From Chelonoidis abingdonii (taxonomy: Eukaryota; Chordata; Testudines; Testudinidae), in NCBI RefSeq assembly GCF_003597395.2, contig NC_133777.1, positions 12,088,975 to 12,152,974 on the forward strand: 64,000 nt of DNA. Direction: 5' to 3'. Numbering within the stretch: position 1 is the stretch's first letter; each line of letters opens with the position of its first letter. Positions 20,306 to 31,672 of this stretch are shown piece by piece. The translations under genes were made by a program, and so were the position numbers. A model generated the notes under the pieces. That model was not told the origin of the DNA and made no database searches. It saw only the letters and a program-made list of their open reading frames with translations.

Positions 20306-21234
20306 TTGACTTCATCCACTTAAATAGCTCAGAGTCCTGGGCGCATCAGGTGGTCGAGGGACATCTGCATAAAACACATCACTGGACATTAGCAATACCA
20401 GGCGGGATGAGCTGGAGTGTCAATGAGATGTGCAGTCGGGAAAGTAACTGAAATACTTACCTCATGGATTGTATTTTTTAAATGGACAACCTGCCCTAAA
20501 TTCTTAATTACTGAGGGACAGTCTTCACTCATTGATATATTTGCTTTCCACAACCAATCCTCTGTATAAATTTTCAAGAGTGATGTAAACAAATACTTGG
20601 ATGCTAATATCTAAACCGTATTCTTAAATTTATTCACCTAAATTTGGGTTATTTCTGATTATGCACTATATGTATCATATGACTTTAAAAACATTGTATT
20701 TGTGGATATCTAAGCACTATACCCAGATATACAGAGACTCTTTTCTCAACCTATGTCTTATATAATTTTTTAACACTAGCTTGAATAAAAATTTTAAATC
20801 TACCCCCCTGCCAAAAAAAGTCCTATGTTTCCCAGCATATACCCATATGGGGACCTTTAAATAGCTTGTGCTGTCAAAGTAACAGGTCAAATAAAAACGC
20901 TTACTGCAAACAAGAAAAATACTTTGGCAATGACATATGGCAGGACCTGCCACTACTAACAGTCTAACTCTAGGAGGGGATTGTGTTTGCATATTAATAC
21001 TGTCTGTTTGGAACATCCAGAAGAGATCCATTACCAATATATTCTGCAAGACCATTTGTAAACTGTATGTGGTATATATGTGCAGTGGCTCAGCTGCTTG
21101 ACAAATTTGGAACTTGGAAGAACAAGAAATCTTGTGAGAGAGGCTATTCATGTGAGATTTCCAACTTGGTCTCTAGTTCATAGAGGCATTAGGTAGGTTA
21201 ATTGGGAAGTATTTAAAAACATTCAGAATCTAGT
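20306..21234. other. unassigned, AT-rich sequence
   Basis: No repeat recognised. The minus-strand frame of 144 codons (21151-20717) is serine/leucine-rich and lacks a domain. AAAAAAAG at 20813-20820. Confidence 0.4.
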
Positions 21235-21430
21235 TGATATGTTCCCAATAATAATATTTAGTACATAAAACACTTTATGTGTTCAAAGTGCTGTACAAAC
21301 ATTAACTAAGAAGTTCTCAGTTAAGCATGATCCCCATTTTATGGATGGGGAAACTGAGTCAGAAAGGCTAAGTGCCAAAAGTGTTAAACCTAGGATTGAA
21401 ATCCAGGAATTCCTGGCTCTCAGTCCTGTG
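21235..21430 (-). mobile_element. MIR-type SINE, reversed
   Basis: AATAATAATATTTAGTACAT, TTCAAAGTGCTGTACAAAC, CCCCATTTTATGGATGGGGA, AACTGAGTCAGAAAGGCTAA and GATTGAAATCCAGG: a nearly full-length antisense MIR-like copy with a long AATAATAAT end. Confidence 0.75.
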
Positions 21431-23679
21431 CTTAATTCCAAAAGGTAGAAGGCAGCGTGATCAAATCTGGTTGCTTACATAACTAGCTGAACCTCCTGGT
21501 CTTCGGCCCGCAAAACTGTGCGGGAGTTCCGTGAGGTTTTCTCATGGGATTTCTGGTCTTTCTTGTTTCTGGCTAAGCTAGAAATACCACTGGGGAAAGC
21601 CTGACTCCACTGAAATCAATGGCAAAATGATGACAATGGATCCCAGGGGAACAGCCTTATCATGGTGTTTGAGTTGGAGGCTGGAGGCAGAGAAATGCGT
21701 GAGAGAGAAAATTAATGGGAAAATAGTTCTCAAGACTCCTGGAAATTCAGCAAGGCTCTCCTTACTTCTTGGTTTAGTCATATCGCTTTACCCTGTATCC
21801 CTTATGCTTTCTCTGAGCATGTGGCTCTTTTAATGTTTACCAATTGTTAACTACAGTAAGGACAGACTTCCAGGTAGATTTTTCTATAGTGTGGCAAGTG
21901 CCAGACCCAGCATATACCCAGGGCAGGGCAATAGTCTTGGCTTGGTTAAATTTCTATTAAAATTAAAACAGGGCTAAACACCCTAAAAATGGAGAGCCCT
22001 TCCATTTCTTACGGAGGAAGATCCAAGAGGATGAACATTCTCAGAGGCATAGAGTAACCCAGGAGCCGTGAGGCTAGTGAGGAGCAGCAGGGACCTCTGT
22101 AAGATGCACACTTTGCAGTTTGGGAAAGTTTTACCAGCATACTCACTACCTCGCAGAGATACCGGAGGGGCTGCACTTTTGGTATGGTGGTTGCAACATG
22201 GCTCTTTAAGGAGTTGGCACAATGGCCAGTGTGTTATTGCAGAGTGAAGACCCAGCCAGTGTTTGCTTTGAGATGTTCATACTCCGTCCTACTGGTGAGC
22301 TACGTTTATTACCGGTCCTGCTAGCGGTTTGGAACAGGGAAGGAGAATAGAGGCAGGTGAAAGGAGGAGTTGGTTCTTTACTGGTTGCGTGTCTCTCCTT
22401 TAGATCTAGACACAATAAACACGTGACCCATGCCAAGATCTGCTTAGCAGTCTGCAAACAGTCTCTGTTGTGTGGAGAAGATCAGGTGGCAATGTAGAAG
22501 GATGTGAAACTACATGTCTGGGCGGTGCTGAAAATAATGTTAAAACAAGGGGAACCCCACTGAGGAATAATTAATGTGGCTCCGTTCCACCAGCTTCCCC
22601 CAGCTGGGCCCTGCCAAGACTTGCCCAGGTTCATGTGCCTCAGAGTGACCTGCAACAACCAGCTGTGCAGCCCAGCCTCACATGCATACTGATAGGTGCC
22701 ATGTTCTGGAAGAGCCCAGGGGAAGAGCAGTGGTGTCCAGCTCCCACAGTCACTGAGCAGCACAGGGAAGGAAGGAGGGGGTTTTCTTTGCAATTAAGTG
22801 TGACAAAAAGTTAGTATGTTGGTTCAGTCCTTTTAGGAAATCTCCCATTTGGATTCCACCAAATAGTCCTGAGTGCCCAGTACCATGCAGCAGATTCTGC
22901 TGCGTCTGAGGATTCCATTTGAATTCAGCCTTAACCACTTCACTGCTGCAGTAAGCCCATTGGCCTCCAGGGTCCCAGAGCCCCTGGCTTGCCATGTTGC
23001 AGCCAAATGGGTAACAGCGATCAATAAAAGTGGCTCCTGAGCGCTGATCCCCCCGAGCACCAGTGGGCTGGGCGTGGGGACAAAGAGCTGGGTTATTGCA
23101 CAGTGTTCATTCCCTGAGTTTATCCGTGTTACTACTAGTATTGAAACAGAGCTACAGTTGAATGACTAGAGCCCAGTGCCTGGTTTGGGTGGAAACCCAG
23201 ACTTTTGACCTGGCCATGTTGGCTTCTGCCAGAGCAGATCAGTGCGAATTTGCTCTGGCAGAAAGGAACCTGCCCTGCAGGAACCGTCCCCAGAGCACAG
23301 GGAGAAGATGCTCCCCTACTGTTTCCCCTGCTCCAGGAGCCCATCCCTAGCAGTCAGGACACAAACTGCCCCACAGCTACAGTCAGTACACACAAAACAC
23401 GGCAACTGCACAAATAGGGATGAAAGCACCACGCACGCAAACAGCGGTAAAAGATATTGGAGCAGACTCCTCCTGTCTGCAGAGGTTGGCAGTTGTTTTG
23501 TTCTCTGCGCTTCAGCAGCCTCTGACAGAGGAGATGCACATACTGGGCTCTCTCATGGAGTCTTGATGTTTGTTCTGAAAGTCACTTTAGACTGAAGAGA
23601 CACATTTTGTTCTCTGTGTTTGGGACCATAAATAAAGACTACCCAGCCATGCAGAGCATCCTTGAGAATGTGTATATTC
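21431..23679. other. unassigned sequence
   Basis: 2.25 kb with no recognised mobile element. Many frames of 60-117 codons on both strands, none with a domain. A short GACTCCACTGAAATCAATGG (21602) looks like half of a palindromic MITE centre. Confidence 0.4.
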
Positions 23680-24285
23680 AAAGGCAGCATGGATAGGCCA
23701 CAGAACCGGGCATCAAAACACCCAGAGGCTTTTCCCAGCTCTGCTACAGACCCGCTGGATGACCTTGGTCAAGTCATTTCCCCTCTCTGTGCCTATCTTT
23801 TCCCCTCCCACCATTTATCTGTCTTGTCTATTTAGATCAGTGGTTCTTAAGCTGCTGTGCATGCACCCCTTGGGGGTTTGAGATGCCCTTTCTGGGAGTG
23901 GGAGACATGCCAAATTTGTTTAGAAAGTAAATCATCAAAAACACAAATTAAGCACAGGAAAGTAAGTACAATTACTTTGTTTCATCAGACCTATGTATTT
24001 ATTAACATGATACATGTTTTAACGTTTACTGTAATATACAAACAAAAAATATATCTAGTTTTAAAGAACTGACCTACTTCAATGATTTTCCATAAGGGAT
24101 GCGAGAACATTTTGAGCACCAAAGGGGTGCAGGCTGCAGTAAAGGTTAGGAACCACTGATTTAGATTGTAAACTCTTTAGGGAAGGGACTGCTTTTCACC
24201 ATGTGAATGGACAGAGCTGAGCATGGCGGGGCCCTGGTCTTGAGTGGGGCTACGGTAATAAAACATAATAATACATAGGACAATT
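23680..24285 (+). mobile_element. MIR-like SINE interrupted by a hAT element
   Basis: Left part: CCCAGCTCTGCTACAGACCC, ATGACCTTGGTCAAGTCATT and CTATTTAGAT. Right part: TTTAGATTGTAAACTCTTTA, GGGAAGGGACTGCTTTTCAC, GGGGCCCTGGTCTTGAGTGG and CATAATAATACA. The two halves rejoin exactly after removal of 23838-24158 and one 8-bp duplication. Same element type as 10215-10500. Confidence 0.78.
23838..24158. mobile_element. non-autonomous hAT element, perfect 8-bp TSD
   Basis: 321 bp with terminal inverted repeats CAGTGGTTCTTAA / TTAGGAACCACTG. It is flanked by ATTTAGAT at 23830-23837 and 24159-24166, a perfect 8-bp duplication typical of hAT transposition. Subterminal GCACCCCTTGGGG and AAAGGGGTGC pair as well. 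There is no transposase; the AT-rich interior has only a 71-codon chance frame. It would need a transposase supplied in trans. Confidence 0.9.
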
Positions 24286-24309
24286 GCAGTCATTACAGCT
24301 CTTAGCAAC

Positions 24310-24510
24310 ACACCGGGACTCTGCGTGTGCACAGATACCCTACAGAAATGCGCACACCCCCTGGACTGTACCCTGAGCCCTACAGAAATGCAAAGCACAC
24401 CTCACACTACACAAACACCAACAGACACACTAGGGAAGAGTATCCAATCAACACCTCTGCACCCAGGTGAACAGTACCTACACACACCTGAACACATCTC
24501 ACATAGCTGG
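24310..24510. repeat. degenerate CA-rich low-complexity region
   Basis: CACACCTCACACTACACAAA, CACCAACAGACACAC and CTACACACACCTGAACAC, plus a local direct repeat CCTACAGAAATGC at 24338 and 24380. Confidence 0.5.
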
Positions 24511-24699
24511 GGAAACCTGTATTCTTCTCAGCCCTTTGAAAATAGGGTCTGGTAGGCGATGGCCCGGCCCCTATCCCCATTTTATTAGGCGAAGGGGGTG
24601 CTTTTTCTCCAGCCCGGTGATCTGATCTGCTTCTGCCTTTTGCAGTGTGTTATTTCCACTTTGTTTCAGTTTCTCCTCTGTTGGGACTCTGGGCCTTTC

Positions 24700-24905
24700 C
24701 TTTCCCCAGTAATTATATAATTACTTCACAAGATGCTGCAGGAATATTCAGGGAGATGGCTAAGGCTAGCACAACAATAGTGACAAGTGAAACATTAATT
24801 TCTGGAGTTCTTTTAATTAATTCATCAGGAATCGTGCTGTGTGGGATGATTACATTAAAGTGTTTAATTACAAATTTATATGTAATGATGCACTTTAATT
24901 ACTTT
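24700..24905. other. possible conserved non-coding block
   Basis: CCAGTAATTATATAATTACT, ACATTAATTTCTGGAGTTC, TTTTAATTAATTCATCAGG, GATGATTACATTAAAGTG, TTTAATTACAAATTTATATG and TAATGATGCACTTTAATTAC. TAAT/ATTA cores are packed every 10-20 bases and no repeat is recognised. This is the strongest enhancer-like composition in the window. Confidence 0.38.
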
Positions 24906-25288
24906 GGACTGGTACAATATTGTTGGGCCCTTTTCCCAAGATTCCTGGCACTGGATCTGGGCTGCACACAAGCATGCCATGGATGCTTGTGCTTCTAAAT
25001 TATTTACATGGCATGGGAGAAATCCGGTTCTGAAATTCCCTCCAAAGCTAATGAAAATGTATTCCCTAGGGGATATGGAGAAGGAGGGCTGGAGGGGGCT
25101 GCGTGGATGTCAAGTGGAGCCTTGGTCAGGATATGTTTGTTGGAAGAACGAAGGTTAATCTGAAGTATTAGAGAGCCAGGCATGATAAATATTTATCAGA
25201 GGGACTGGCTTCAGGATTCTAGTTCTCAGAGAAAACTGGATCTAGTTCAAAAACGGTAGTGTGAACAGCTCTCACTAGGTGTGTGAGG
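24906..25288. other. unassigned sequence
   Basis: No gene recognised. ATGATAAATATTTATCA (25180-25196) is a perfect 8-bp-arm palindrome. Confidence 0.4.
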
Positions 25289-25313
25289 TTTTCTTTCTTT
25301 CTTTTTCTTTTTT

Positions 25314-25372
<59 letters not shown>

Positions 25373-25374
25373 AT
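25289..25374. repeat. (TTTC)n microsatellite
   Basis: About 80 bases of TTTC/CTTT units, the last 60 without interruption. The plus-strand frame of repeated FLSF residues here is not a gene. Confidence 0.95.
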
Positions 25375-25499
25375 GCGTGTGGAGCATCTGTGATTCTTTT
25401 TTCTCTTTTTGATAGTTTTATCTCAGGTGAGATGTATTGCGTAGGCATTTTGAGATATATTTTTATAAAGGCCTTGTGTGTTAAAGAGCTTGGACTTAG

Positions 25500-26249
25500 T
25501 TTAGGGCTAAGTACGTCACTTGAGAAGGAAAAAATCAAATGCACAGCTACAAACTGGGGAATAATTGGCTAGGTGGTAATACTACTGAAAATGGATCTGG
25601 GAGTTATAGCGGATCACAAATTGAATATGAGTCAACAATGTGATGCAGCTGCAAAAAAGGCTAATATCATTCTGGGGTGTATTAACAGGAGTGTTGCATG
25701 TCAGACATGGGAGGTAATTGTCCTGCTCTACTCTGCACTGGTGAGGCTTCTGCTGGAGTACTGTGTACAATTCTGGGTGGGTGCCACATTTTAGGGAAAA
25801 TGTGAAGAAATTGGAGAGAGTCCCGAGGACAGCAACAAAAATGATAAAGGATTTAGAAAACCTGACCTCTGCTGAAAGGTTAAAAAATCTGAGCATGTGT
25901 AGTCTTGAGAAAAGAAGACTGAGAGGAGATCTGATAAGGGCTATTTGGACTGGGATCAGTTGTTCTCTGTGTCCACTGAAGGTAGGACAAGAAGTGATGG
26001 GCTTAATCTGCAGAAAGGGAGATTTTGGTTAGATGTTAAGAAAAACTTTCTGTCTATGAGGGTAGTTAAGCTCTGGAATAGGTTTCTAAGGGAGCTTGTG
26101 GAATCCCCATCATAGTAGGGTTTGTAAGAATAGGTTGGACAAACACCTGTCAGGGGTGGTATAAGCCTGCTTGGTCCTACCTTAGTGCAGGGGGCTGGAT
26201 TTGATGATCTCTTGAGTCCCTTCCAGCCCTACGTTTCTATGATTCTATG
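25500..26249 (+). mobile_element. CR1 LINE, sense, ORF2 C-terminus and 3' end
   Basis: The coding part reads [20 protein letters not shown], then [23 protein letters not shown] and RRLRGDLIRAIWTG, the standard CR1 ORF2 C-terminal order, with frame breaks near 25790 and 25930. The 3' end is CTGGATTTGATGATCTCTTG, then ACGTTTCTATGATTCTATG, the CR1 octamer terminus, ending at 26249. It is 5'-truncated; the RT catalytic box is missing. Confidence 0.93.
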
Positions 26250-26419
26250 TGTCTGTGCATGTGTGCATGTGAAATAACTGAAGGCCCCTGGTTGTATAGT
26301 TCACAGTACTATGTATGCTATGGAATATTATATAGATACATTAGATACAGCTAACAACCCAATACCAGCCATAGAGCTCTAGTGCAATATTCACATCATC
26401 AAGTGTTAACCACAGTTGT

Positions 26420-26545
26420 ACTTAGATTGTTGCTTAGATTTTAAGATCTTCAGCTCAAGGACTATCTTTTGTTCTGTGTTTGTCCAGTGCCTTGCATAAT
26501 AGGGCTTGGGTTTCCTAGATGCTACTGCAATATAAGTAGGCTTGA
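26420..26545 (+). mobile_element. MIR-like SINE tail
   Basis: TTAGATTTTAAGATCTTCAG, TTTTGTTCTGTGTTTGTCCA, GTGCCTTGCATAATAGGGCT and GATGCTACTGCAATATAAGT. Tail only. Confidence 0.6.
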
Positions 26546-27035
26546 AGGATGAGATTTCTATTGGTAAATGTCAATAAACATCAATTTCACTGCGCACTCC
26601 CAAATTAATGAAAAAATATTTCCAGTGATGATCATCTGAATTTACAAAAGGGCAAAGTAAGACCAATGCGGCTTGAGAACTTACTGAAATTCGATTTAAG
26701 GATATTAACTTTGTGTATTTTGACATGCAATGTTGACAATTTGTGATTTAACAGTTACAAAGCCTTAACTTTTTGAATCTAAACATCTCTTGTCATTAAA
26801 TAATTATTGTCTAATCCCCTCCCATGATTTCCCATGACTGTGAACATGTAAATTGGTAAAAATTCAAAATATGCTTAAAAATAAACATCACTATTATCAG
26901 TTGGAATTATAAAAATTGAATTCTGCCAAGTCTAAATATTAGCAATAAGGGTTTTGTTTTGCGTAAGTATGAATGGCAGGATTTGGCAAAGAACAAATTG
27001 AATACTTTAGTTAGCCAAAAACATCCCCTGAGGAA
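26546..27035. other. unassigned, AT-rich sequence
   Basis: No repeat recognised. AAATTAATGAAAAAATATTT (26602), TTAAATAATTATTGTCTAA and similar patches make it about as AT-rich as the candidate regulatory blocks. Confidence 0.35.
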
Positions 27036-27145
27036 TAAACTAGATTCTGATCTCAGTTACACTTGTGTAAATCTAGAGTAAATCCATTGGGTTTACACTT
27101 TCTCTGGATGGATACTGGTGTAACTGAGACCAGGATTTAGACCCT
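27036..27145. mobile_element. palindromic MITE, well preserved
   Basis: AGATTCTGATCTCAGTTACA (27042-27061) pairs with GTAACTGAGACCAGGATTTA (27120-27139). Inner arms TTGTGTAAATCTAGAGTAAA and TTTACACTTTCTCTGGAT surround CCATTGGG. The best-preserved member of its family in this window. Confidence 0.72.
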
Positions 27146-27394
27146 ATACAATGTCATTTTAAATGCTCTACAATTTCATGAGAAGTGAATGTGACTAGTA
27201 TGTAAGACGTCAGGCTTCAGGCTCCTGAGGGATCAAGTGCTTTGGGTGCTTTCTGCTCTCCTGCCAGACACAAGAGTCACCTGCAGTGGCTGTTTCTAGT
27301 GCTGTCCTGCCAGGTGGCTGTGAGTTACCCTGTGGCTGAAGCCCATTTGGGTTGGAGGTGGCTGTGGAGGAAATCTAACGGCTGGTATATACTG

Positions 27395-27712
27395 AGGGCT
27401 TGTCTGCTATTGAAATGCTACAGTGGCACAGTTGCACTGCTGTAGAGTGTTGGCGTAGACACTACCTACATCAACAAGAGGCGTTTCCCCCATTGATGTA
27501 GGTACCCACCTCCGCAAGAGGTGGTAGCTCTTCCATCAACCTAGCACTGTCCATACTGGGAGTGTAATCCACCTCTTTGAGAGGAGGTAGCAAAGTTGAC
27601 AGAAGAATTCTTCCATCAACCTACTGCTGATTACACTGCGAGTTAGGTTGGCTTAACTACATCACTCAGAGGTATGGATTTTTCAACGTTACTTTTTAGT
27701 AGAGACCAGGCC
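27395..27712 (+). mobile_element. MITE copy A of an inverted pair
   Basis: Starts GGGCTTGTCTGCTATTGAAA and ends AGTAGAGACCAGGCC, flanked by TGA on both sides. Internal landmarks are CACTGCTGTAGAGTGTTGG, GTAGACACTACCTACATC, GACAGAAGAATTCTTCCATC and TATGGATTTTTC. It holds many sub-palindromes. No coding capacity. Confidence 0.75.
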
Positions 27713-27715
27713 TGA

Positions 27716-27977
27716 GAACTTACCTCGGCATAGCCGTGTCTCTCAGGGGGTGTGAAAAATCCACACCCGAGAGACGTAGCTAGACCAACTTAACTCCCAG
27801 TGTAGACAACACTAGGTTGATGGAAGAATTCTTCTGTCAACTTCACTACCTCCTCTCAAAGAGATGGATTACCCACAGCAATGGGAGAACCACTCCTGTC
27901 TCTAGAGTGGGAGTCTACCCTGAAGCACTACAGCAGTGCAGCTGGGTCGCTGTAGCGTTTCGAGTGTAGATATAACC
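27716..27977 (-). mobile_element. MITE copy B, inverted relative to A
   Basis: Reverse complement gives GGTTATATCTACACTCGAAA, CACTGCTGTAGTGCTTCAGG, GACAGAAGAATTCTTCCATC and GTGTGGATTTTTCACAC, the same order as copy A. It ends at 27977, followed by TAA. The end facing A is in the internal hairpin (GGGGGTGTGAAAAATCCACA). A and B lie three bases apart and could form one large foldback. Confidence 0.75.
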
Positions 27978-27980
27978 TAA

Positions 27981-29741
27981 CTCTTCATAAAAAAGACTGA
28001 GGCTGGAGTTGTGACAGTTGCCATGTTGGCCAGCACCAATGATTGCACAAGGGACCTGCAGAGCTCAAAAGCACAAGTCTCTACAGCTTGAACTAATGAG
28101 CCAGGCTTGCAAGGTGGATCCTCTGTGGGGTGTGTACCACACACTCTGACCAGCAGGTTACATAACCTTTTAAAGCTCGCTCAGGACTGCCTGGTAGGGC
28201 AGCAGATTGGAGCAACTTCCTGAGCTGTAACTTCTCAGTTTGTTGCTGCTATTACAGAGGCCAAATGAAGGGAGGGGTAATAACTCTAAGATGGAGAGTG
28301 ATGCATTACAGACCTCACCAGCGTGTGTTTTCTTGGAGCTTTATGAATTCGCTGCCAGCTGCCACTGCTGTCCATTTCCAAACTCCGGTGGTGTTTCAGA
28401 GCCGCTTGCGCCATCTCCGCTTCCCCCCGTAGTTCTTCTCTTCTAGTTTACCCTCTTCCCTGCCTCTTCTTCACTGTTCCGTCTGCCCTACTTCATCTCA
28501 CTGCTCCCTCATTTTTAACTGGAGTGTCTTTACAAACTTTTCTGTTGCTTCCGTCGACCACCACAGGCCCAACCCCAGTGTCCTTGTTCCGCAGAGCCAG
28601 CCACAAGACTTGGATGGGTAACTCTCAGGTGAAGGGAATGCTCTAGATACGAGAGAGGGATGGTCAGTGTGCAGGGGCCGGGGGGAATCCAAGAGCTAAA
28701 AGAGGAATGAGATTTTTGCAGAGTAGTGTGGGATTGTGTGCCCATCTGGGCTATGGCACTAAACCATCCTGCACAGCTAGCCAGCATCCAGGAACTGAGT
28801 GCAACAGACAAGTGCTCAATTAAATTATTCTCTGGGCTGCAGGTGAGTTTGAGGCAAGTGGAGAAATTGCAACGCAATAAACCAGTGAACATGAACTGAA
28901 ACTCGGGGTACAGCCAGGGGAGCCTCTGGGAAAGAACAAAAAAGCCATATAAAGATGGGCAGAGCTGTTCTTTGGCTTCTGCTAGGTTAGCACAATTTAG
29001 ACTGGGAGGAAAACTCAGTGCAGAGGTGAGTGCAACGTGAAATGAAGGGTGCAGTCTGGAAGTCCAGTTCAAAGCTATTGATCTTAATCTGTGGGATTAT
29101 CAGGTTGTCAGCCCTCTGTGAACTGATATGTGTGAAGACAATAGCAAAATGGGAAACCCTAAAAACTCATTTCCTACTAAGTTTCCAATGTGAGATATAT
29201 CATTCTGCACTGCAAGTGCTTTTTTTGTCAGCTGGATGTAACTACCAAGGATATTACATTATCTTCTGAAAGGTGTTAGAGATATCACAGCAGAGGTTTA
29301 GCTCCTTTGCCAGTAGCTGGGATCATAGAAGGTTTTAAATGTCCTCCTGACACAGCAGGTTGTCTGGTACAGGTCTCGTGTGGTATGAATCTTTGGCAAA
29401 GGTCTGCAGCTCTGGTGGGAGAGCAGGAGGAGAAAGAACAAGGGGTGGACCCAAACATGAGATCTGAACATTCTCTAATGTTAGGAAATGTGGATCCAGA
29501 TCCATATCTGAACTTCACAACCCTGGCTTTTCTCTCGCCTGAGCTGAACCCAAACCCTGGATCCAAATACCCTTGACTTGAGTAGAGGGGCTGTTCAGAC
29601 TTGGATCCAATTTCAGCTCCCAACTTTGGCTGTGTTCGCACTAGGAAAGAGGGTGTGTTCTTTCCTTGTGTTTGCTAATACATGGGAACAAACAGCACAT
29701 CAAATCCTAGTGAAGACAAGGCAGTTTGTAGTTTTCAGATG
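27981..29741. other. unassigned sequence
   Basis: 1.76 kb with no recognised repeat. The minus-strand frame of 180 codons (29072-28530) has no domain. A CT-rich stretch lies at 28430-28500. Confidence 0.4.
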
Positions 29742-29749
29742 AGCTAGCT

Positions 29750-29864
29750 CAGTGGTTTTCAACCTTTTTTCATTTGTGGAGCCCCTAAAAAATTTCAAAC
29801 CAAGGTGCAGACTCCTTTGGAAATCTTAGACATAGTCTGTGGACCCCCAGGTTGAAAATCACTG
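29750..29864 (+). mobile_element. short hAT MITE
   Basis: 115 bp with ends CAGTGGTTTTCAACCTTTTT and GGTTGAAAATCACTG. Flanks AGCTAGCT and AGCTAGTA match at 6 of 8 bases. The interior CTTAGACATAGTCTGTGGAC is shared, in reverse, with 48577-48714. Confidence 0.82.
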
Positions 29865-29887
29865 AGCTAGTAGGTCAAGGTAAAGGC

Positions 29888-29927
29888 TGTGTGTGTGTGT
29901 GTGCATGTGTGTGTGTGTATGTGTGTA
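29888..29927. repeat. (TG)n microsatellite, interrupted
   Basis: TGTGTGTGTGTGTGTG, then CATGTG and TGTGTGTGTATGTGTGT. Confidence 0.9.
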
Positions 29928-31672
29928 GAGCCCAGGGTTTCCCTGGACCTGCTAACTCATGTTAATGCTACAAACTACTGTGTCTTCACGGGGGTTTGAC
30001 CTCCTGTTCGTGACCACATCTTAGCTGACACAAGGTAAGAACACACTGTTCTACTGAAGGCAACGTGTTTATGAGTAGGGCCCATTTCTGGAGAGGGCTA
30101 TTGGGCTCTCTCACGTTGGATGGTCTCCATTGCTGTGTGTGACAAATGATGTCGCACTTCAGAAAGGCGATTGTCACAAGCAGCTTTCAGATACATGTGG
30201 GAGGGGAGACACATTCACAAGAGGAACTCCCCGGGTAAACTTTCCAAGTGCTGCCAGCAACACAATCAATACACTTCTCCTTTACGTTTCTAAAATTCAA
30301 TTAAAACAAGTTATTTTTTAAAGAAATTGGGTGGTGGGCTGGGTACCTCCTGCCTTTCTGTGTTAGCCAACAATGGCCCCTTACAAAAATCTAGTTCAAG
30401 TTGTAAAGGCCAAACCCATATCTAAAAGGGTCTGAAAGATGCATTATATGGAACAGTGGGTCTTTCTAGTTCTTCCTGATGGTCTGCAGTCTGGCGTATT
30501 TTGAGAACAAATCAAAGGGGGTGTTGGGAGGGGAACACCTCATAAAGGAGAGAAAGGAGATGAAGGAATATCTGAGCTTTTATAGAAGCACAAACTGCAA
30601 ATGCAAAGCTCAGGAAGACCAATCCCAAACGTACTGGAGTTAGTTGCAAGACCCAAACACTCAGGTAGGGGGAACATCGTGCTAGTGCTGGTACTGTCCC
30701 TAGAATCTGAATGATCAAGTTTGAGGCACACGCTTGTAATAAGTCTGTAGGCTGAATTCACCCAGTTTTTGCCCCCCCCGGTTAATCCAGACAAGGGGCA
30801 CATTGCATTTGATGTGGCACTAGCCCCGAGAGGGGCAGGGTTACGGCCAATAAAACTGCAGCAGTGATGCATAGAGAGGAGCCATATACCTGAATTGAAT
30901 AAAAGGCCTAATAAAATACAAAGCAAAAGCCAGGCCTTGTCTCAGGCAAACTTAACTCCAAAGTGGGTAAAGTACCGTGCCATGCCCCATGGCACTGCAC
31001 AGGCTCAGATTTCCACTAATAGGGCAGAAAAGACAAGGCACAGGTCAACAAGTGGTCAGAATGGCAGTGAAAAATGGGAAATGAAAAAAATGAAGCCTAT
31101 TTATTTTTCAGTTATCTGAAATACAGTGAAATATGGGCGGCGGCTGTTAGGGGAGGGAAGGCTCAGGGTGATGAATGAAGTGGTGCAGGTTTGTGGGGGG
31201 AAGCAATCCCAGCAGCCTTTGCACACTTCTAGAGCAGGGGCACATCTTGGCCATTTGCGTAAGGAACGGCTCGTTGAGGGATCCATTGGCCTAGATATAC
31301 CGGGGTCTGATGGGAAGGCAAAGTGTCCTCTTTCGGATGAGGAATTCTCATTCCTCTCAGGCATGTGCTTCAGAGAGCACTGCGGGGAGGTGAGCCCAGA
31401 AGAGCGTGGCCCTGCGGGGCAGGAGGATATCTGGGTGTTTCCCAAGGCAGATCTCACCGAGTGTGTGATTATTACTTTGCTCCCAATAAATCAGGGTTTG
31501 AATTTGTCCCCTCCTATTGCCTGAAATCCACTGGCTTAGAAATCGGGCTCAGGGGCCCAGCTCCTCTTTTATTTTAACCTGTTGTGCTAGAGTCCAGGAC
31601 CAATAATCTGAAACCTCCTCCTGCTAATGAAGGTTGTCAACAGCTGTAACCTAGGAGTCTCTCCCTCTAAAG
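29928..31672. other. unassigned sequence
   Basis: No mobile element recognised. Reading frames of 68-132 codons on both strands (30512-30926, 31101-31524) overlap one another and lack domains. A CCCCCCCC run at 30771. Confidence 0.4.

Noticed and set aside
25279..25572. 97-codon frame with repeated FLSF
   Set aside because: Translation of the (TTTC)n microsatellite.
28530..29072. 180-codon minus-strand frame
   Set aside because: No domain, no splice context, and other frames of similar length overlap it.
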